A stretch of 60,000 bases of DNA from assembly GCA_002633005.1 (NCBI GenBank), contig NMRA01000055.1, forward strand, positions 257,992 through 317,991. The letters are read 5' to 3'. This DNA is from Phoronis australis (taxonomy: Eukaryota; Phoronida; Phoronidae). This document shows, piece after piece, positions 12,301-22,300 of this stretch; the first letter of the stretch is position 1; the number at the start of each line of letters is the position of its first letter. Position numbers and translations under genes: made by a program. Below the pieces are notes generated by a model. It ran no database searches. It worked only from the letters and a program-made list of their open reading frames with translations, and was not told the DNA's origin.

Positions 12301-15300
12301 AGCAGTTTTGGACGTTTAATGTCAAGAAATGTGTGTGTGAATGTGCAGCAAAGTTTTTTGGTCATTCAATATGTGTTGGTCTAGTTTGGTGAACAACTAA
12401 ATAACCATAAACTAGACTGAGTAATGATAGTACAAAGACCTCAACTGCAACAGTTCAGTAAATGTGACATCATGTTTTACATCCCCAATACAGGGATTGC
12501 TCTTCTAAGTACTGTTTGAAATATTTTACCATTTAAACAATGCATGATCCTTATTAGCATTTATGTGCTCTGTATACAGGAGATGCACCCTTCTTCAGTA
12601 CTATTGTTGTTTAGAGTTGTGCAGTTTGTTACATGCGGTGTACATTTAATGCAAATACTAAATGTTGACGTCACTACTTTCAGCCTTGTTAACTGCTGGT
12701 ATTCAGACAACTAGTGGATTGTCAGTGATTTTAGAAACTGATTTTATTTTGAATCTCACAGGGATAGGCTACAAGCAAAGTTGCTATGAAAACATGTAGC
12801 CATTAAACAAGCTATTTAAAGCAGTAGCATTGTTATTTAACAATGAACGCAGGACAGGGCAAAAAGAATGTTTATTTGACACTGTTCACTAACAGGGACC
12901 CAGATTTTGAGAACCAGTTTGATGCAGGAAACTGGTTCTCAGACTTCAGGACTCCTGTAAGTGACTATTACTGGTTGTGCTCGTATTGTCCCCTTGTCAT
13001 GCAGGTGGTGGGGCTGGACGGAGTCCCTCTGTGTATAGCATGCCACAAACCAGTCAACACTCACCTGTTGTCCAAGAAGTCTATGTCCCGTGAAGACACT
13101 GCGTGGCAGACAAGGTTCTGCTCCAAGAAATGTCGTGAAGACTACTGGGTATGTTATCTTTCATGAAGCTGTGGACGTGGGGCTATGTCTTCTAATATGT
13201 TATCTTTCATCAAATTGTGGGTGCAGGGCTCTGTCCTCTGGTATGCTATCTTTCATCGAAACTTGTGCGCAGGACTCGTGTCTTATGTTTCATCAAACCG
13301 TGGACGTGGGACTCTGTCCTCGAATATGTTAAAGCCGCTGTCTGTCTCTTACTAGATGACTATGTAAATTCTATAGCACACCACTTACCCACATCCCAAC
13401 GATTCTTATTTTTTCCTACTTTTCCTTGAAATTCCTATTTTCTACTAATTTTGTGTTCATTTTTGTTGACGACTTAATTTCTTGAATCAACCTAAGAAAG
13501 GCAGTGTCACATAATGGTATAAAAGATGGTATCATGGTGTTTTTCCTTAAGTCACTGAAGTAGAAGAAATTAAGTTGGGGATTGGTGTTAAATACAAGTA
13601 GATTATCTGTGAAGTCCGGCATATTTATTACAAATACTGCAGTTTTTACCTTATGTGACAAAAGCATCCACTTTCATAGTCATTGTAAAAGAAATTAATG
13701 TTGTTTCTCAAATTCTATAAATATGTAGAATTTTTCCCGGTATGACACAATTCTAACTCAAGGTATAACTATGGGTTGCATGTTTTCTTTTTGGTGAGGT
13801 ATAAGTATCGACCCAGATTTGCTAGCCCACCTACAGCCCCCTCATCCCAAAAAGATGAATGCCCCTTTGGTTGTTTTAATTGTTCCTACTTTTTCTTACA
13901 TTTTCCTACGTTACTTTTTAACTGGTTTTTTGTGAACTGCCTGCCCTATCTTTTGTGAACTGCTTGCCCTACCTTTTGTGAACTGCTTGCGCTACCTTTT
14001 GTGAACTGCTTGCGCTACCTTTTGTGAACTGCCTGCCCTACCTTTTGTGAACTGCTTGCGCTACCTTTTCCTACATTCTTACGGGAAGTTGTCGGTATAC
14101 CTGTCACTTGTTAACTACCTTATATGCCGCAATCCATTAAAGGAAATCAGAATAGTTTACAAACAAACCCAGTTAGACTATCACGGGACACTGATATAAT
14201 CATTTGAATAAGAAGGTTTTTATTTGGATGTTGAACTTGTTTGCAAAGGCTGAACAGGATTTTGTAACTGATCCATGTAAGTGCCTGTTAGTCATTCATA
14301 ATAGTTCAATATGTAGTTAGTTCCAAAGAGCTCATAGCCACAGAAAACCTTGACTCGTTTGCAAGCAGAAGTTTTAATGGCATACTAGATGTTAACAATT
14401 TTTCTCATACAGCAAGTTCTGTGTTTGTTTCTTCATTGCATCACAGTGTTTTTGTCATTCCTTTGACATGGTAACCCTACCTTGGTGTATTGTCTGACCA
14501 ACAGAGGTCACACATGGCTGTGTATGTAGAATTGTGGGAAATTGGTGATTGGTGCAGATCTTATCGAGGGAGGAAGAAAAATGACAAAATTCTCCCAGTG
14601 TCTGTTCAGTGCCACACCTGTCTTTCAGGTGCATACCTAAAGAACCATAAACAAAGACTAATTACTATTTATAAAGGGCTAAGCATGCCTGTGGGCTCTG
14701 CAGAGCCGTTGCAACTTCTTTATATTAACAAAAAAATCGATAATAACTGTCAAATCAACATTATGTATTCTTTTCTAGCTTTGGTATTTAGAATAGATTT
14801 ACTTCTTTGACTGATTTGACCATTAAGAATTGACTGCTTGGTTATGGTAAATTCTAGTTCATTATTTCCCTATCAGATATTGACCATATTGTTTAGTGTG
14901 TCATTCAAAGCATCTCATGTTCTAGATGAAAGCCAGCTCAAAGTATGGAAGACAGGTTGTGTTTAACGCAGAACACGGAATATGTCAGAAGTGCAACTTC
15001 AACGCACAAGAGTTTTTCAAACAATTGAGGTAAAGCAGATGTCTTTCCTACTTTTATTCTTTTTAACATGAATGGTATTTTGAAAATACCTGTACTATAA
15101 TTAGATATTTTCATATATAAGGAATTATTACACAAGGCATTCCAGAAAGATATTGGACTCATCTTTTGAAAGCAGTGTGTTTCATATTAGTAGCATTTTT
15201 CAATTGCATTGAAGGTATAAAATGTAAAATTTGTTAAGAAGTTTGTCCCTTTTGTAAATACTCTGTGTACTTTTTACTCTAACATTATTGAAGGGATAGT

Positions 15301-16996
15301 CAATGGTTACAGTGATACAATAATTTTGAATTGGCTTCATCTTCTTGAAATGCTCTATATATTGATGGAGTTTATTGCATGAAACAAATACATATAAAGA
15401 CAAATAACATGAATTGGTTGGATTTACGGGAAGAATTTTTTTGAGCCTCGAGACAATCAGTCCATATATTAATTGTTCCTTAATAATGTGTAGGTATTCA
15501 CTTGCAAAATACTGGTTTGAAAAGGTTTCTAGTTTGTAAAACATTACTTTTCTAACATCTGCCAACAGTGAGCATTCTGTTACATGGTGTTCTATTCTGT
15601 CTGACTATTATATCTGAGCATGATACTTGCATAATAACATCTGCCAACAGTGAGCATTCTGTTACATTGTATTCTATTCTGTCTGACTATTGTATCTGAG
15701 CATAATACTTGCATAATAACATCTGCCAACAGTGAGCATTCTGTTACATTATATTTTATTCTGTCTGACTATTGTATCTCAGCATAATACTTGCATAATA
15801 ACATCTGCCAACTGTGAGCATTCTGTTACATTGTATTCTATTCTGTCTGACTATTGTATCTGAGCATAATACTTGCATAATAATACTTGTGTGATAACGA
15901 AACGTTGTTTTCATGCTGCACTCTAGTGTCGTTTTTGTCTTTTATTTCTTGCATTTAATTTGGCCAAAAACTAATATTATTCAATAGTACGTGAGAGTTC
16001 AGCTTTCCATTTATGTCATTTCCAGAATAACTTCCAGCCTTGAGGAGAGAGCCACTTTAATAAAGAACAGCATCTACAATAAGCTAAGTTCCAAAGAAAA
16101 AGAGCGAATGGTTCGGAAACCCTACGAAGGTCTTGTAAGTACTTGACATGTGTAACTTCCACACCTGTCCATCACATGGCAGTTATACATACATTTGTCT
16201 CTTAACGTAGAAAATATATCTGAAACTAAATAAGGCGATCCAGATCCTCCCAAGGATACTATTGTTTCATGAAATGAAGAATATAAATCGGTAAATAAAA
16301 CAACAAGAATGGATCAACTGAAATTTGAAATTTTCGAATGTAATAACTTCCTTTATCAACAAAAACAGAAATAAAGTAAAATCAAACACAAAATGACAAT
16401 TGACATATAAGATATGGTGTAATGAAAATGATACATTTTTGCGTAAAAAATTCAATGACATATTTTAAGAAGTTTTTTTAGAACCTCATGGATTGAACAT
16501 AAAAACGTGTACTAGACAACGTGTACCAGACAACGTGTACCAGACAACTTGTATCAGACCGCAATTATTTTTTATATACATTATTGTCTAACAATAATGT
16601 CCATGGTTTCTGTTTATCACAGAATTCATATCAAGTGAATGCATTGCATTCAGCCAGTTATTATATAATGTAAGCATGCTGTGCAATTGATTGCTTTTGT
16701 ATTTGCAAGCAAAGTATTGTCTACAACTTTTGTTGGTAGTGTAGTGTTACACAGTTGACAACCAGATGACATGTCATTAAAAAGGCCTTTTATTTCATTA
16801 GTTCTGGCAAGTGGACCACATTCGGCCTGTATATGCTGGTGGAGGGCAGTGTGATATAGACAACCTGAGAACGCTGTGTACCATGTGTCATCGCAGTGTC
16901 ACGTCTGAGCAGAACAAGCAACGAAATCAACAGAGGAGGCTCACCGAGGCAGCCAAGCACGGCGACATTACTACGTTCTTCAAAAAATGTGCATGA
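209..16996 (+). CDS. zranb3: ZRANB3, DNA annealing helicase and endonuclease (3' part; helicase exons lie left of the window)
   Basis: ZRANB3 remodels stalled replication forks with PCNA and K63-polyubiquitin and cuts DNA with an HNH nuclease. Coding exons: 209-373, 1013-3353, 3967-4085, 4615-4745, 5821-5938, 12040-12285, 13005-13148, 14926-15029, 16026-16134, 16802-16996. All junctions are GT-AG with matching phases and give 1,223 residues plus TGA. Order: end of the helicase region (TTALNG), PIP box DIGAFF, second PIP box QMSVLDYF, NLS PKKRKR, two NZF fingers, substrate-recognition domain (IPVYDTLKFCASR to LVHEWNG), zinc knuckle (CIAC, CSKKC), HNH (QVDHIRPVY, TLCTMCH). Human ZRANB3 has the same order but one NZF and a far shorter linker, so this protein is expanded. 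The SNF2 helicase core is not in the window. Exon ends were set by splice motifs and phase; identification is very secure. Confidence 0.95.
374..1012 (+). other. ZRANB3 intron, no further feature seen
   Basis: Intron from donor GTATGA at 374 to acceptor TTTTGTCAG at 1012. AT-rich. Small open frames inside it (for example 430-621) have no recognisable similarity or coding character. Confidence 0.75.
1013..3353 (+). CDS. zranb3: ZRANB3 long exon: second PIP box, NLS, SUMO-interaction-like motifs, peptide repeats, two NZF fingers
   Basis: A 2.3-kb open exon of 780 codons. It opens with ESSQMSVLDYFSP, a canonical PIP box (Q-x-x-V-x-x-Y-F), then an NLS (PKKRKR, 1082-1099). Acidic hydrophobic clusters resembling SUMO-interaction motifs follow (ITIIDLDDD near 1145; DDVIIIDSDD near 3100). 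About five 32-35-residue repeats (consensus LMDGSSAEIINVQATPF) span about 1519-1990. Two NZF fingers of C-x2-C-x10-C-x2-C form start with WACNACTF (2030-2107) and WTCLMCTY (2189-2266). The rest is acidic, Ser/Asp-rich and probably disordered, with SQDLF-D motifs twice. Two donors 9 nt apart (after 3344 and 3353) both give phase 1. NZF fingers in this family bind K63-linked ubiquitin. Confidence 0.93.
3565..3780 (+). repeat. Dispersed repeat A, copy 1 (ZRANB3 intron)
   Basis: About 200 bp similar to 45300-45480. Shared words include CAACATTGAATTCCAAG, then CTTGCYTCTTRGTAA and GTMAGTTACATAAYT. Same orientation. The class is unknown; the two copies are diverged but align along most of their length by eye. 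Confidence 0.6.
3967..5938 (+). CDS. zranb3: ZRANB3 substrate-recognition (HARP-like) domain, three exons
   Basis: Exons 3967-4085, 4615-4745 and 5821-5938. Peptides NAIPVYDTLKFCASRHTSRI, then LVKRLVHEWNG, then LTNTKRRVVCKSGLVFSSAQ align with human ZRANB3 LPVYDTLMFCASRNTDRI, LRFVREWSS and KQRIIRKSGQLFCS. In the human enzyme this region is the structure-specific DNA-binding domain needed for nuclease and ATPase activity. Phases run 1, 0, 2, 0. The end of the middle exon and its donor are duplicated twice downstream (4772-4944); those copies would hit an immediate TAA if spliced in and are not counted as coding. Confidence 0.9.
4686..4944 (+). repeat. 86-bp tandem triplication of a ZRANB3 exon end with its 5' splice site
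   Basis: Copies start at 4686, 4772 and 4858. Each holds the last ~60 bp of the exon ending at 4745 and the first ~26 bp of its intron (GGTAAGTTGGTGGCTCC). Copies 2 and 3 differ from copy 1 by a few bases (CACAATATG to CACGTAATATG or CACGTAATACG). Donors are therefore present at 4746, 4832 and 4918. Eighty-six is not a multiple of three, and reading past 4745 meets TAA at once. Confidence 0.9.
4946..5820 (+). other. ZRANB3 intron, no further feature seen
   Basis: AT-rich intron after the triplicated donor. No coding segment, repeat pair or RNA gene could be recognised. Confidence 0.6.
6097..6165. repeat. Near-perfect 24-bp inverted repeat (hairpin)
   Basis: Left arm 6097-6120 (TTTATGACTTGGGCAAAACC then TCTT) and right arm 6142-6165 are reverse complements with one mismatch, separated by 21 nt. 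The transcript of either strand would fold into a stem-loop of pre-miRNA size. It lies in a ZRANB3 intron, 0.6 kb left of the transposon at 6772. It may be a miRNA-like precursor or a fold-back transposon core. Confidence 0.75.
8412..8690 (+). pseudogene. Frameshifted ORF remnant in the transposon (GWVLK / LLPEDMSKRI / WLMPQQV)
   Basis: An open frame from 8412 reads GWVLKSSQPARRYPSGQL, then LLPEDMSKRICSLRNELGKK, and stops at 8678. Shifting frame near 8628 gives FAKDYWLMPQQV before a stop. From memory this order (GWALK, basic RF/RY, G-K-P-V-M, F-x-K-x-x-WL-x-x-QQ) resembles a domain common in uncharacterised, multi-copy proteins of cnidarians, sponges and other invertebrates, but I could not check it. 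It is preceded by an acceptor-like TTTTAG, but its phase does not fit the flanking ZRANB3 exons, so I read it as transposon-borne and broken. Confidence 0.4.
9301..9551. mobile_element. MITE-like element B, copy 1 (nested in the 5-kb transposon)
   Basis: Ends TTTTGATTTAGACCATTTAC (9301) and, inverted, GGTAAAATGTCTAAATCAAA (9531-9550) form ~21-bp terminal inverted repeats. The interior shares ACAGTTTGCTATTCCTTGAG with the copies at 53961 and 59747. Non-coding, about 250 bp. Confidence 0.7.
10745..10945 (+). pseudogene. Possible F-box gene fragment, frameshifted
   Basis: One frame reads NELPQTVVEFVLSF (about 10757-10803), then a stop. The next frame reads VFRELQTRYFVRK and later FKSWEKLRSCHQTYHSF. 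The order LPxxVxEFxLSF, a CK/FKSW-like step and HQxYHSF recalls the F-box of FBXO42 (ELPEEVLEYILSF, VCKQWYRL, HQCYHGF). At least two frame breaks are present. The match is short and from memory, so it is tentative. It lies inside the 5-kb transposon, which suggests capture of a host gene piece. Confidence 0.3.
12040..13148 (+). CDS. zranb3: ZRANB3 linker and zinc-knuckle exons
   Basis: Exon 12040-12285 reads DDINTAARQKAKEVGGTLRC, matching human EDVAVASMDKVKNVGGHVRL, and ends ISSPYMQ. Exon 13005-13148 reads VVGLDGVPLCIACHKP and then WQTRFCSKKCREDYW, matching human VDNEGNPLCLRC and WDSRFCSLKCQEEFW. The paired C-x2-C and C-x3-C look like a zinc knuckle before the HNH. Both introns are phase 0. 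The frame is also open upstream of 13005 back to 12843, but the acceptor TCATGCAG at 13004 and the alignment favour starting there. Confidence 0.9.
12286..13004 (+). other. ZRANB3 intron, no further feature seen
   Basis: AT-rich intron. The open frame from 12843 runs into the exon at 13005 but has no counterpart in the human protein. Confidence 0.6.
13149..13335 (+). repeat. Minisatellite of ~46-bp units that begins at a ZRANB3 splice donor
   Basis: Units begin GTATGTTATCTTTCAT (13149, the donor itself), ATATGTTATCTTTCAT (13195), GTATGCTATCTTTCAT (13241) and a shortened unit near 13285; each continues to a GTGGACGTGGGGCT-like half. The third unit recreates a GTATGC donor-like word. Units are diverged. 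Confidence 0.75.
13925..14067 (+). repeat. 23-bp tandem repeat, six copies
   Basis: Unit TTTTGTGAACTGCTTGCGCT plus ACC, with C/T and C/G variants between copies. It lies in a ZRANB3 intron. The rest of intron 13336-14925 holds nothing recognisable. Confidence 0.85.
14926..16996 (+). CDS. zranb3: ZRANB3 HNH endonuclease domain and C-terminus, three exons
   Basis: Exons 14926-15029 (FNAEHGICQKCNFNAQEFF), 16026-16134 and 16802-16996 (FWQVDHIRPVYAGGGQC, DNLRTLCTMCH). The DH of QVDHIRPVY and the CxxC/CxxCH pairs are the catalytic and zinc-binding residues of the HNH fold, and all are present. The human protein reads FWQVDHIKPVYGGGGQC. The C-terminus ends KHGDITTFFKKCA then TGA, where human has a KHGSDITRFLVKK ending (APIM motif). 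Here the APIM pattern is missing and DITTFF looks like a PIP box instead. Confidence 0.93.
15553..15890 (+). repeat. ~82-bp tandem repeat, four copies
   Basis: The unit begins AACATCTGCCAACAGTGAGC and ends near TGAGCATAATACTTGCATAA. Copies start near 15553, 15638, 15719 and 15800, with few differences, so the expansion is recent. It lies in the ZRANB3 intron between HNH exons. Confidence 0.85.
16506..16562 (+). repeat. 14-bp tandem repeat, about four copies
   Basis: Unit CGTGTACCAGACAA with variants (CGTGTACTAGACAA, CTTGTATCAGACCG). A related GTGTACCAGACCGC occurs at 30430, so it may derive from a dispersed element. It lies in intron 16135-16801, where nothing else was recognised. Confidence 0.7.
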
Positions 16997-17149
16997 CATT
17001 AGAAATGGGATGATGTATCAGCATACTTTTTGTGCTTCCGCACATATGTGGGTCTATGTTGCCGTCATCTTTGTGTGGACATCCATTACTGTTTCTCTGA
17101 AACCTGTTGTAGGATCCTAAGGAGTCTTGGCAGATGTTTTTATGAGGCT

Positions 17150-18340
17150 GGCAACACACCAATCAGACTACTGCTGTTCGACATTGTGATTACTGCTGTT
17201 CCCCATTGTGGCAATTGAATATTTTTACATTTGCCTCCATCTTTATAGATGGATGGATTTTTGTGAAATTTGGCAAACAGCTTCTATTAAAGAGGCCATG
17301 CCTTTCCATTTTCGGACAGATACGACATATTCTGTGCCACCTAGTGGTCATTTTATTATTGTCTAGTCTGTTTTTTGGCGTTGTCCTCTCTGTCCACCAA
17401 ACTGTTCGAAGGATCGTTATGAAAGTTGGCAGATGTGTTCTGATCAAGAAGACTTCGGTTGCTGATGATTTTTCAGACAAACCCGTCTAGTTTGGTGGGA
17501 ATTTTTTGTGTCCATTGTGAAATTTGGCATGTGAATGTGACAGAAGGTGATGACTTTTGGACATATCCAACTACCACTGTGTCCCCAAGTGGCAATTTTA
17601 GTTTTTTACCTCTTTATCTTCAGAGTACCTTCACAAATTTTCATGAGATTTTGGCTTATAGGTTTCTGTTAAAGATACGACCAGATATTCCTATTTACTT
17701 TTGTTATTTACGAGTCTGTTTTTTGGAATCTGCCTATCTGCCAAGCCACTAATATTACAAAAATTGTGCAGATGTTTGTGCTGAGAAGACCATGGCTGAC
17801 GTTGATTTTAGGACAGGTTTTACTACTATGGTGCCCCCTCATGGCAATTGTTTTTGTGGCTGCGGAGCCCTGTATCTCCTTAACGAACCCCATGTGTGCT
17901 TTTTGTGAAGTTTGGGTACTGTTTTTTCTATGAATAGCAGATTACAAATGACTACTGCTGTGTCCCCCTAGTGGCTATTTTATTATTTTTAAGTTAACCT
18001 CTACATCTTTAGAGTACCTGACAGAATTTCACAAAATTTGGCACAGCGATTCAATTAAAATGTTAACACCTTTCTGTTTTCGGACGGATTAGATTTTTTG
18101 TGCCACCATGAAGACATTTTTTATTATTTGCTTCAGCCTATCTATCAGCCAATGTGGCAACAGATGACAACTTCTTTTACTAGATGGATCAGACTACCGC
18201 TATGCTACGTATTGGCAATTTTATTTTCATGTTTGCCTCTAGCTTCGTAGTTTCTGGACTGATTTTCATGAAATTTGGCAAATAAGTTTCTATTAGAGAA
18301 ACTACTAGGCTTTTACTTTCTGACAGGTTTGACGTATTCT
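17150..18340 (+). repeat. Diverged satellite C with CTCF-like core, array 1
   Basis: Successive ~160-330-bp cycles share the words GTGAAATTTGGCA, TTTCGGACAG and GTGCCCCCTAGTGGCAATTTT, followed by CTCT-rich text. Best core copies: GCCACCTAGTGGT (17336-17348) and TCCCCCTAGTGGC (17963-17975). Open frames here (17206-17490, 17459-17752) are by-products of the repeat. The array lies in the spacer after ZRANB3 and may form part of its 3' UTR. Confidence 0.65.
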
Positions 18341-18349
18341 GTTCCATGT

Positions 18350-18432
18350 TGTCGCCATTTTATTGTACTGATTAACATCCCTAGAAGCATAATGTTTATT
18401 GTACTAATTAACATCCCTAGAAGCATAATGTT
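18350..18432 (+). repeat. 36-bp direct repeat, two copies
   Basis: TTATTGTACTGATTAACATC plus CCTAGAAGCATAATGT is repeated once with a single G/A difference. Confidence 0.85.
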
Positions 18433-18989
18433 TGCAGTGCAGTCGAGGTTATATATTTCAACTTTTTGCATTGCTCTTGTATAAAGTTAGTTTTACTTTC
18501 TATACATTTTAAGCTTTTATCTCTTTAAAACTTTCAACTATGTCAGTGAGTATTACACTTGTCAATGATCTGCCCAGGTGTTTTAACTTATAAAGCTATT
18601 CCTATGAAAAGGCCATGAGGAAACAACAACCACCTAGTTATGATTGGATCTAGTTTGTTTGGGTACCTTGACTGAATAATCCAGTTTTCATGGGCACTTG
18701 CCACTCTCAGCTATCTTCTAAGATGAAAACAATATTTGACAGTTTTAAAATTTATATTTTAAAAACAATGACGCATCTCATGCACGTGTGATATGATGTA
18801 CGTAATGTTGGTTCAGAAGTTTTTGTTCCTAGTTATTGAAGTGACAACAGTTAGGTACAGTTACAGTTTATTGATCAACACGACATAAATAACAATTATC
18901 AATGTCATGAAAAAACAAGGTCAGACTTCCCTGATATTATTTAAATAATAACTTTGATTGTTGTATGTCTTTAAGCAGGAGCACCTATT

Positions 18990-19061
18990 CAGCTGTGGTG
19001 GTTAATGTTGTGAACTCTCAACCAAAAGGTTGTGAGTTCAATCCCCCAATGATGGGGGTGG
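18990..19061 (+). repeat. tRNA-like SINE head
   Basis: TGGTGGTTAATGTTGTGA followed by CAACCAAAAGGTTGTGAGTT and CAATCCC looks like A-box and B-box promoter elements of a degenerate tRNA (B-box core GTTCAATCC). No intact cloverleaf was seen, so it is called SINE-like rather than a tRNA gene. Confidence 0.55.
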
Positions 19062-19396
19062 TTTTTAAGGATCTTTAACATAATAAACCATTTTACTAAG
19101 GAACCCTGTCATTTTACTCGTCAGTTGTTAGCAACACAAAAAAGTGTAATATAAAACAATTTTTAGCTAAAAAATACCTTCGCATTAGTCCTGTTCAAGA
19201 TATGCAAGAGTCTATGTCGTTTTTTCTGGTAATGTCACATGAACATCATAACGAAAAGAACAACAGGAATCTGTGCTTTTAAAAACAAAACAATGGATGT
19301 AACTACATTACAAAAATAGTTTACATAATTCTAAAGCATTTTATGTGAACGCTATCTAGTTATTCAATTCATTTCTATTATAATGATTTGCAGGTG

Positions 19397-22300
19397 TCAT
19401 CTGCTCTCTAACTTTTCCGTTTGGTAAAACGTTTGTACAATCTCTGCTAATTGTGTTACTAAATCCACCGACTCCTTCCACTTGTTTTTTGATGAACAAG
19501 AACCAGAGACAATGTTCTCTGTCAGCTGCAGAACTTGTTTCAGAAACCTGAAACAGAAATTTGAAAACTAAAATGAACAATGGACTTCTCATGTATTTAC
19601 TCAAAAGTAGCTTTTAACAGTTTACGTTTTTACTTAATTACATCTTCCATGGAATAAAATCTAGAATGAAAAGAATACCGACAAGAAATTGTAATTATTT
19701 ATTTTGACAGTCTTGCAGTCATATGGGTAATATATTGGGAGTAAGACAATTATCAAACAAAAGACCAGATGATATAATTAATACAATGAGATTCAAATCG
19801 GTCATACTCGGTTGGTTACAGGGTGACACTGATAGACTTGTTCCAAACCTCAAAGTAAACAAATCGCTTTGAATGGGAAGCTGGTATGGTTTAATTGTTC
19901 ATCTCTATTTTTTTGTTTTTAAGAAATTGACTTATCGGAATACAAAGTGTTCAGGATGATAACAATGAGTCCACATGTCAAAATGTGACTGTTGATCGAC
20001 GGTTCAACTTAAGAATTATTGTGTTTAGTGGAATATAGACACTCATTAAATATTTTTCAGAGACCACGTTACTCCTTTCACAGCCATTAGAGAATGAAGT
20101 CCATTGTGATAGGCTCCCATAGCCTCTTGAATGCATTCCACTGGAATTATGTTTATCATTTGTTGTGGATAGTAAGGCTCTGACCTCACCTGAGTTTTGG
20201 TAGTGATCCCATAGATGGAGCCAGTGTGAACATTTCCCCAACTACTAACACCAGCAAGAGACGAAGGCCACTGGATAGACATAGCAGGCTGGAGACAAAG
20301 ACCTGAACTCATTAATCATATACGAACAACTCTCATGTTTATGTGTGAAGTTATGGCCCAGTGATTGTTCAGAATTTCACTAGGTAATAATTTACAATAG
20401 ACCAATTATGGGTTTCCAATTTTAGAATAAAAATGGATCAAAATCTCCTGTTACATAACCTTACATAAGGTCTATACACCTGCATGTGAAAAAGCAGTAT
20501 GAATTCTTACAATCCTCAGGTGAATTTCCTCCGTGCAGTATCAGGTTAACACCATGTCGCCAATGGAAGTTGGAAAAAAATCCACCTTGCTTTTACCTCA
20601 CTCATGGTTTACTAATGGCAAAATCACAAATGTTCATGAGAACAAAGTGGGGTTGTCTTATTTCTGTAATTATCATTGTTTTCTTAATCCAGCATGGCTC
20701 AAACTAATCGCCCATGCATTCATTGCACAATGAACAAATTTATTTGTTGAAAATGCGTATTTATCAGGGCAGCTGACAATTAAATACAGTTATAAATGTT
20801 CTTTGCTTTGGTCATATAAACAACACATGCCAGCATCATCTGTGCAAGAAGAACAAAACAAGATAGACCTAGTGAGGTCACACTGGATTAGTAAAAACCT
20901 CATGAGGTCACGCTGGACTAGTAAAAACCGAGTGAGTAAATAAAGAAAAATACTAAATCTGGGTGGATACATGTTTCAAATAAAGACCATTCTTAACTGA
21001 TTTTTAAGCCAGTAAAGAAACTGATAACATCTTCCAACGCTAAGTGGTTGCTGTGTAGTTTACCAACAACACTCTGAGACTAGATCTTATCAATACTGCG
21101 ATTTGCAAGCCACGCTGTGTTTGCTCAGACTGTTCAAGAAAATCCTGCACTAACATTCCGATATAGATACTAACCACCTCGCCATCGTCAGCGATTTTGT
21201 GGTAGGTTTCATATGGGGTTCCTTGGCAATGGTTTCTAAATGAAGATCATGATTTATGCTAATTTGACTCAAAAATATTGCTTAACAAGAGGAAATCAAT
21301 GCTTTAAGAAAATTTGCAAATCACGTAGAATTCTCTGCATAAATGTGAAGTTTCACATGAGCCACTGCCAAAGATGAGTAAAGGCATCAAAGAATCATCA
21401 CTTAATTTAAGCATGTGGACTCAACAGTTGTGCAAATATTTCAATCAAAAAGGTGAAACAATAAATACACAAAACGTACCGAGAGTGGCGTACATGAAGT
21501 AATATCCCAAAGACGTTATTCCACGTATCGGCCGAGACCGAACGAGGTATGTTTTGTATTTATCCCATGCGCTTCGAATCCCTAAGTTTCTTACATTTTT
21601 TGGCAGATTTTTCAAATACTTCACCCAGACTGTTCACATGGCGGATCACATCCTACATGTATGTACGTGCGCGTTAGGTTGCAAGTTTTCTCTTAGTGTA
21701 AAAGAAACAGTTTTAACAGTAACGATTTATGTCTTGAAAAGAAGTAGCAAAGATGAAAACAACGGCACTGTGCAGTGAACTAGTAACATCTCTTGGAAAT
21801 AGTTAAAAAACAACATTTGATATTTTAATTTCCTAGAAATCGGCACCTGAGTTGCAGACGATATAGTATTCAGCAATTGAAAACTGAGACATAAGTGTCT
21901 TATAATTAACAGTTTTGTTCTAGATTTTACATTTAGGGCCTGGTAGCATTTCAAGTGTTAAGTATCAGTCCACGGATCCACCGACCACAGTACAGCCAAC
22001 AAGCGGCAAGGTGGGGGGTCAACCATTCAGATCCATGTTTAGTCTGATAAATCACATTAGGGATGAGAGAAAATGAGTGAAGTATGACACTACAAAGTTT
22101 GGTGGTTTAGGAGATACAAGGGAAGTGTTCTGGGGGGCAAAATGAGGCAATTTCTTGGTGTGGAATGAGTCATTTTTTACCAAATTTTCTATTCCAGTTT
22201 CTGCTTCAAACAGAATCGTTTCTGAACAATNCTGGTGCTCTCGTGGACTAGTACTTAATTACACTGCTGCAACTGTATTACTTTAAACTATATTCGGAAA

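Noticed and set aside
17206-17752. Two overlapping 94-97-codon plus-strand frames
   Set aside because: They run through the diverged satellite and have no domain or splice context.
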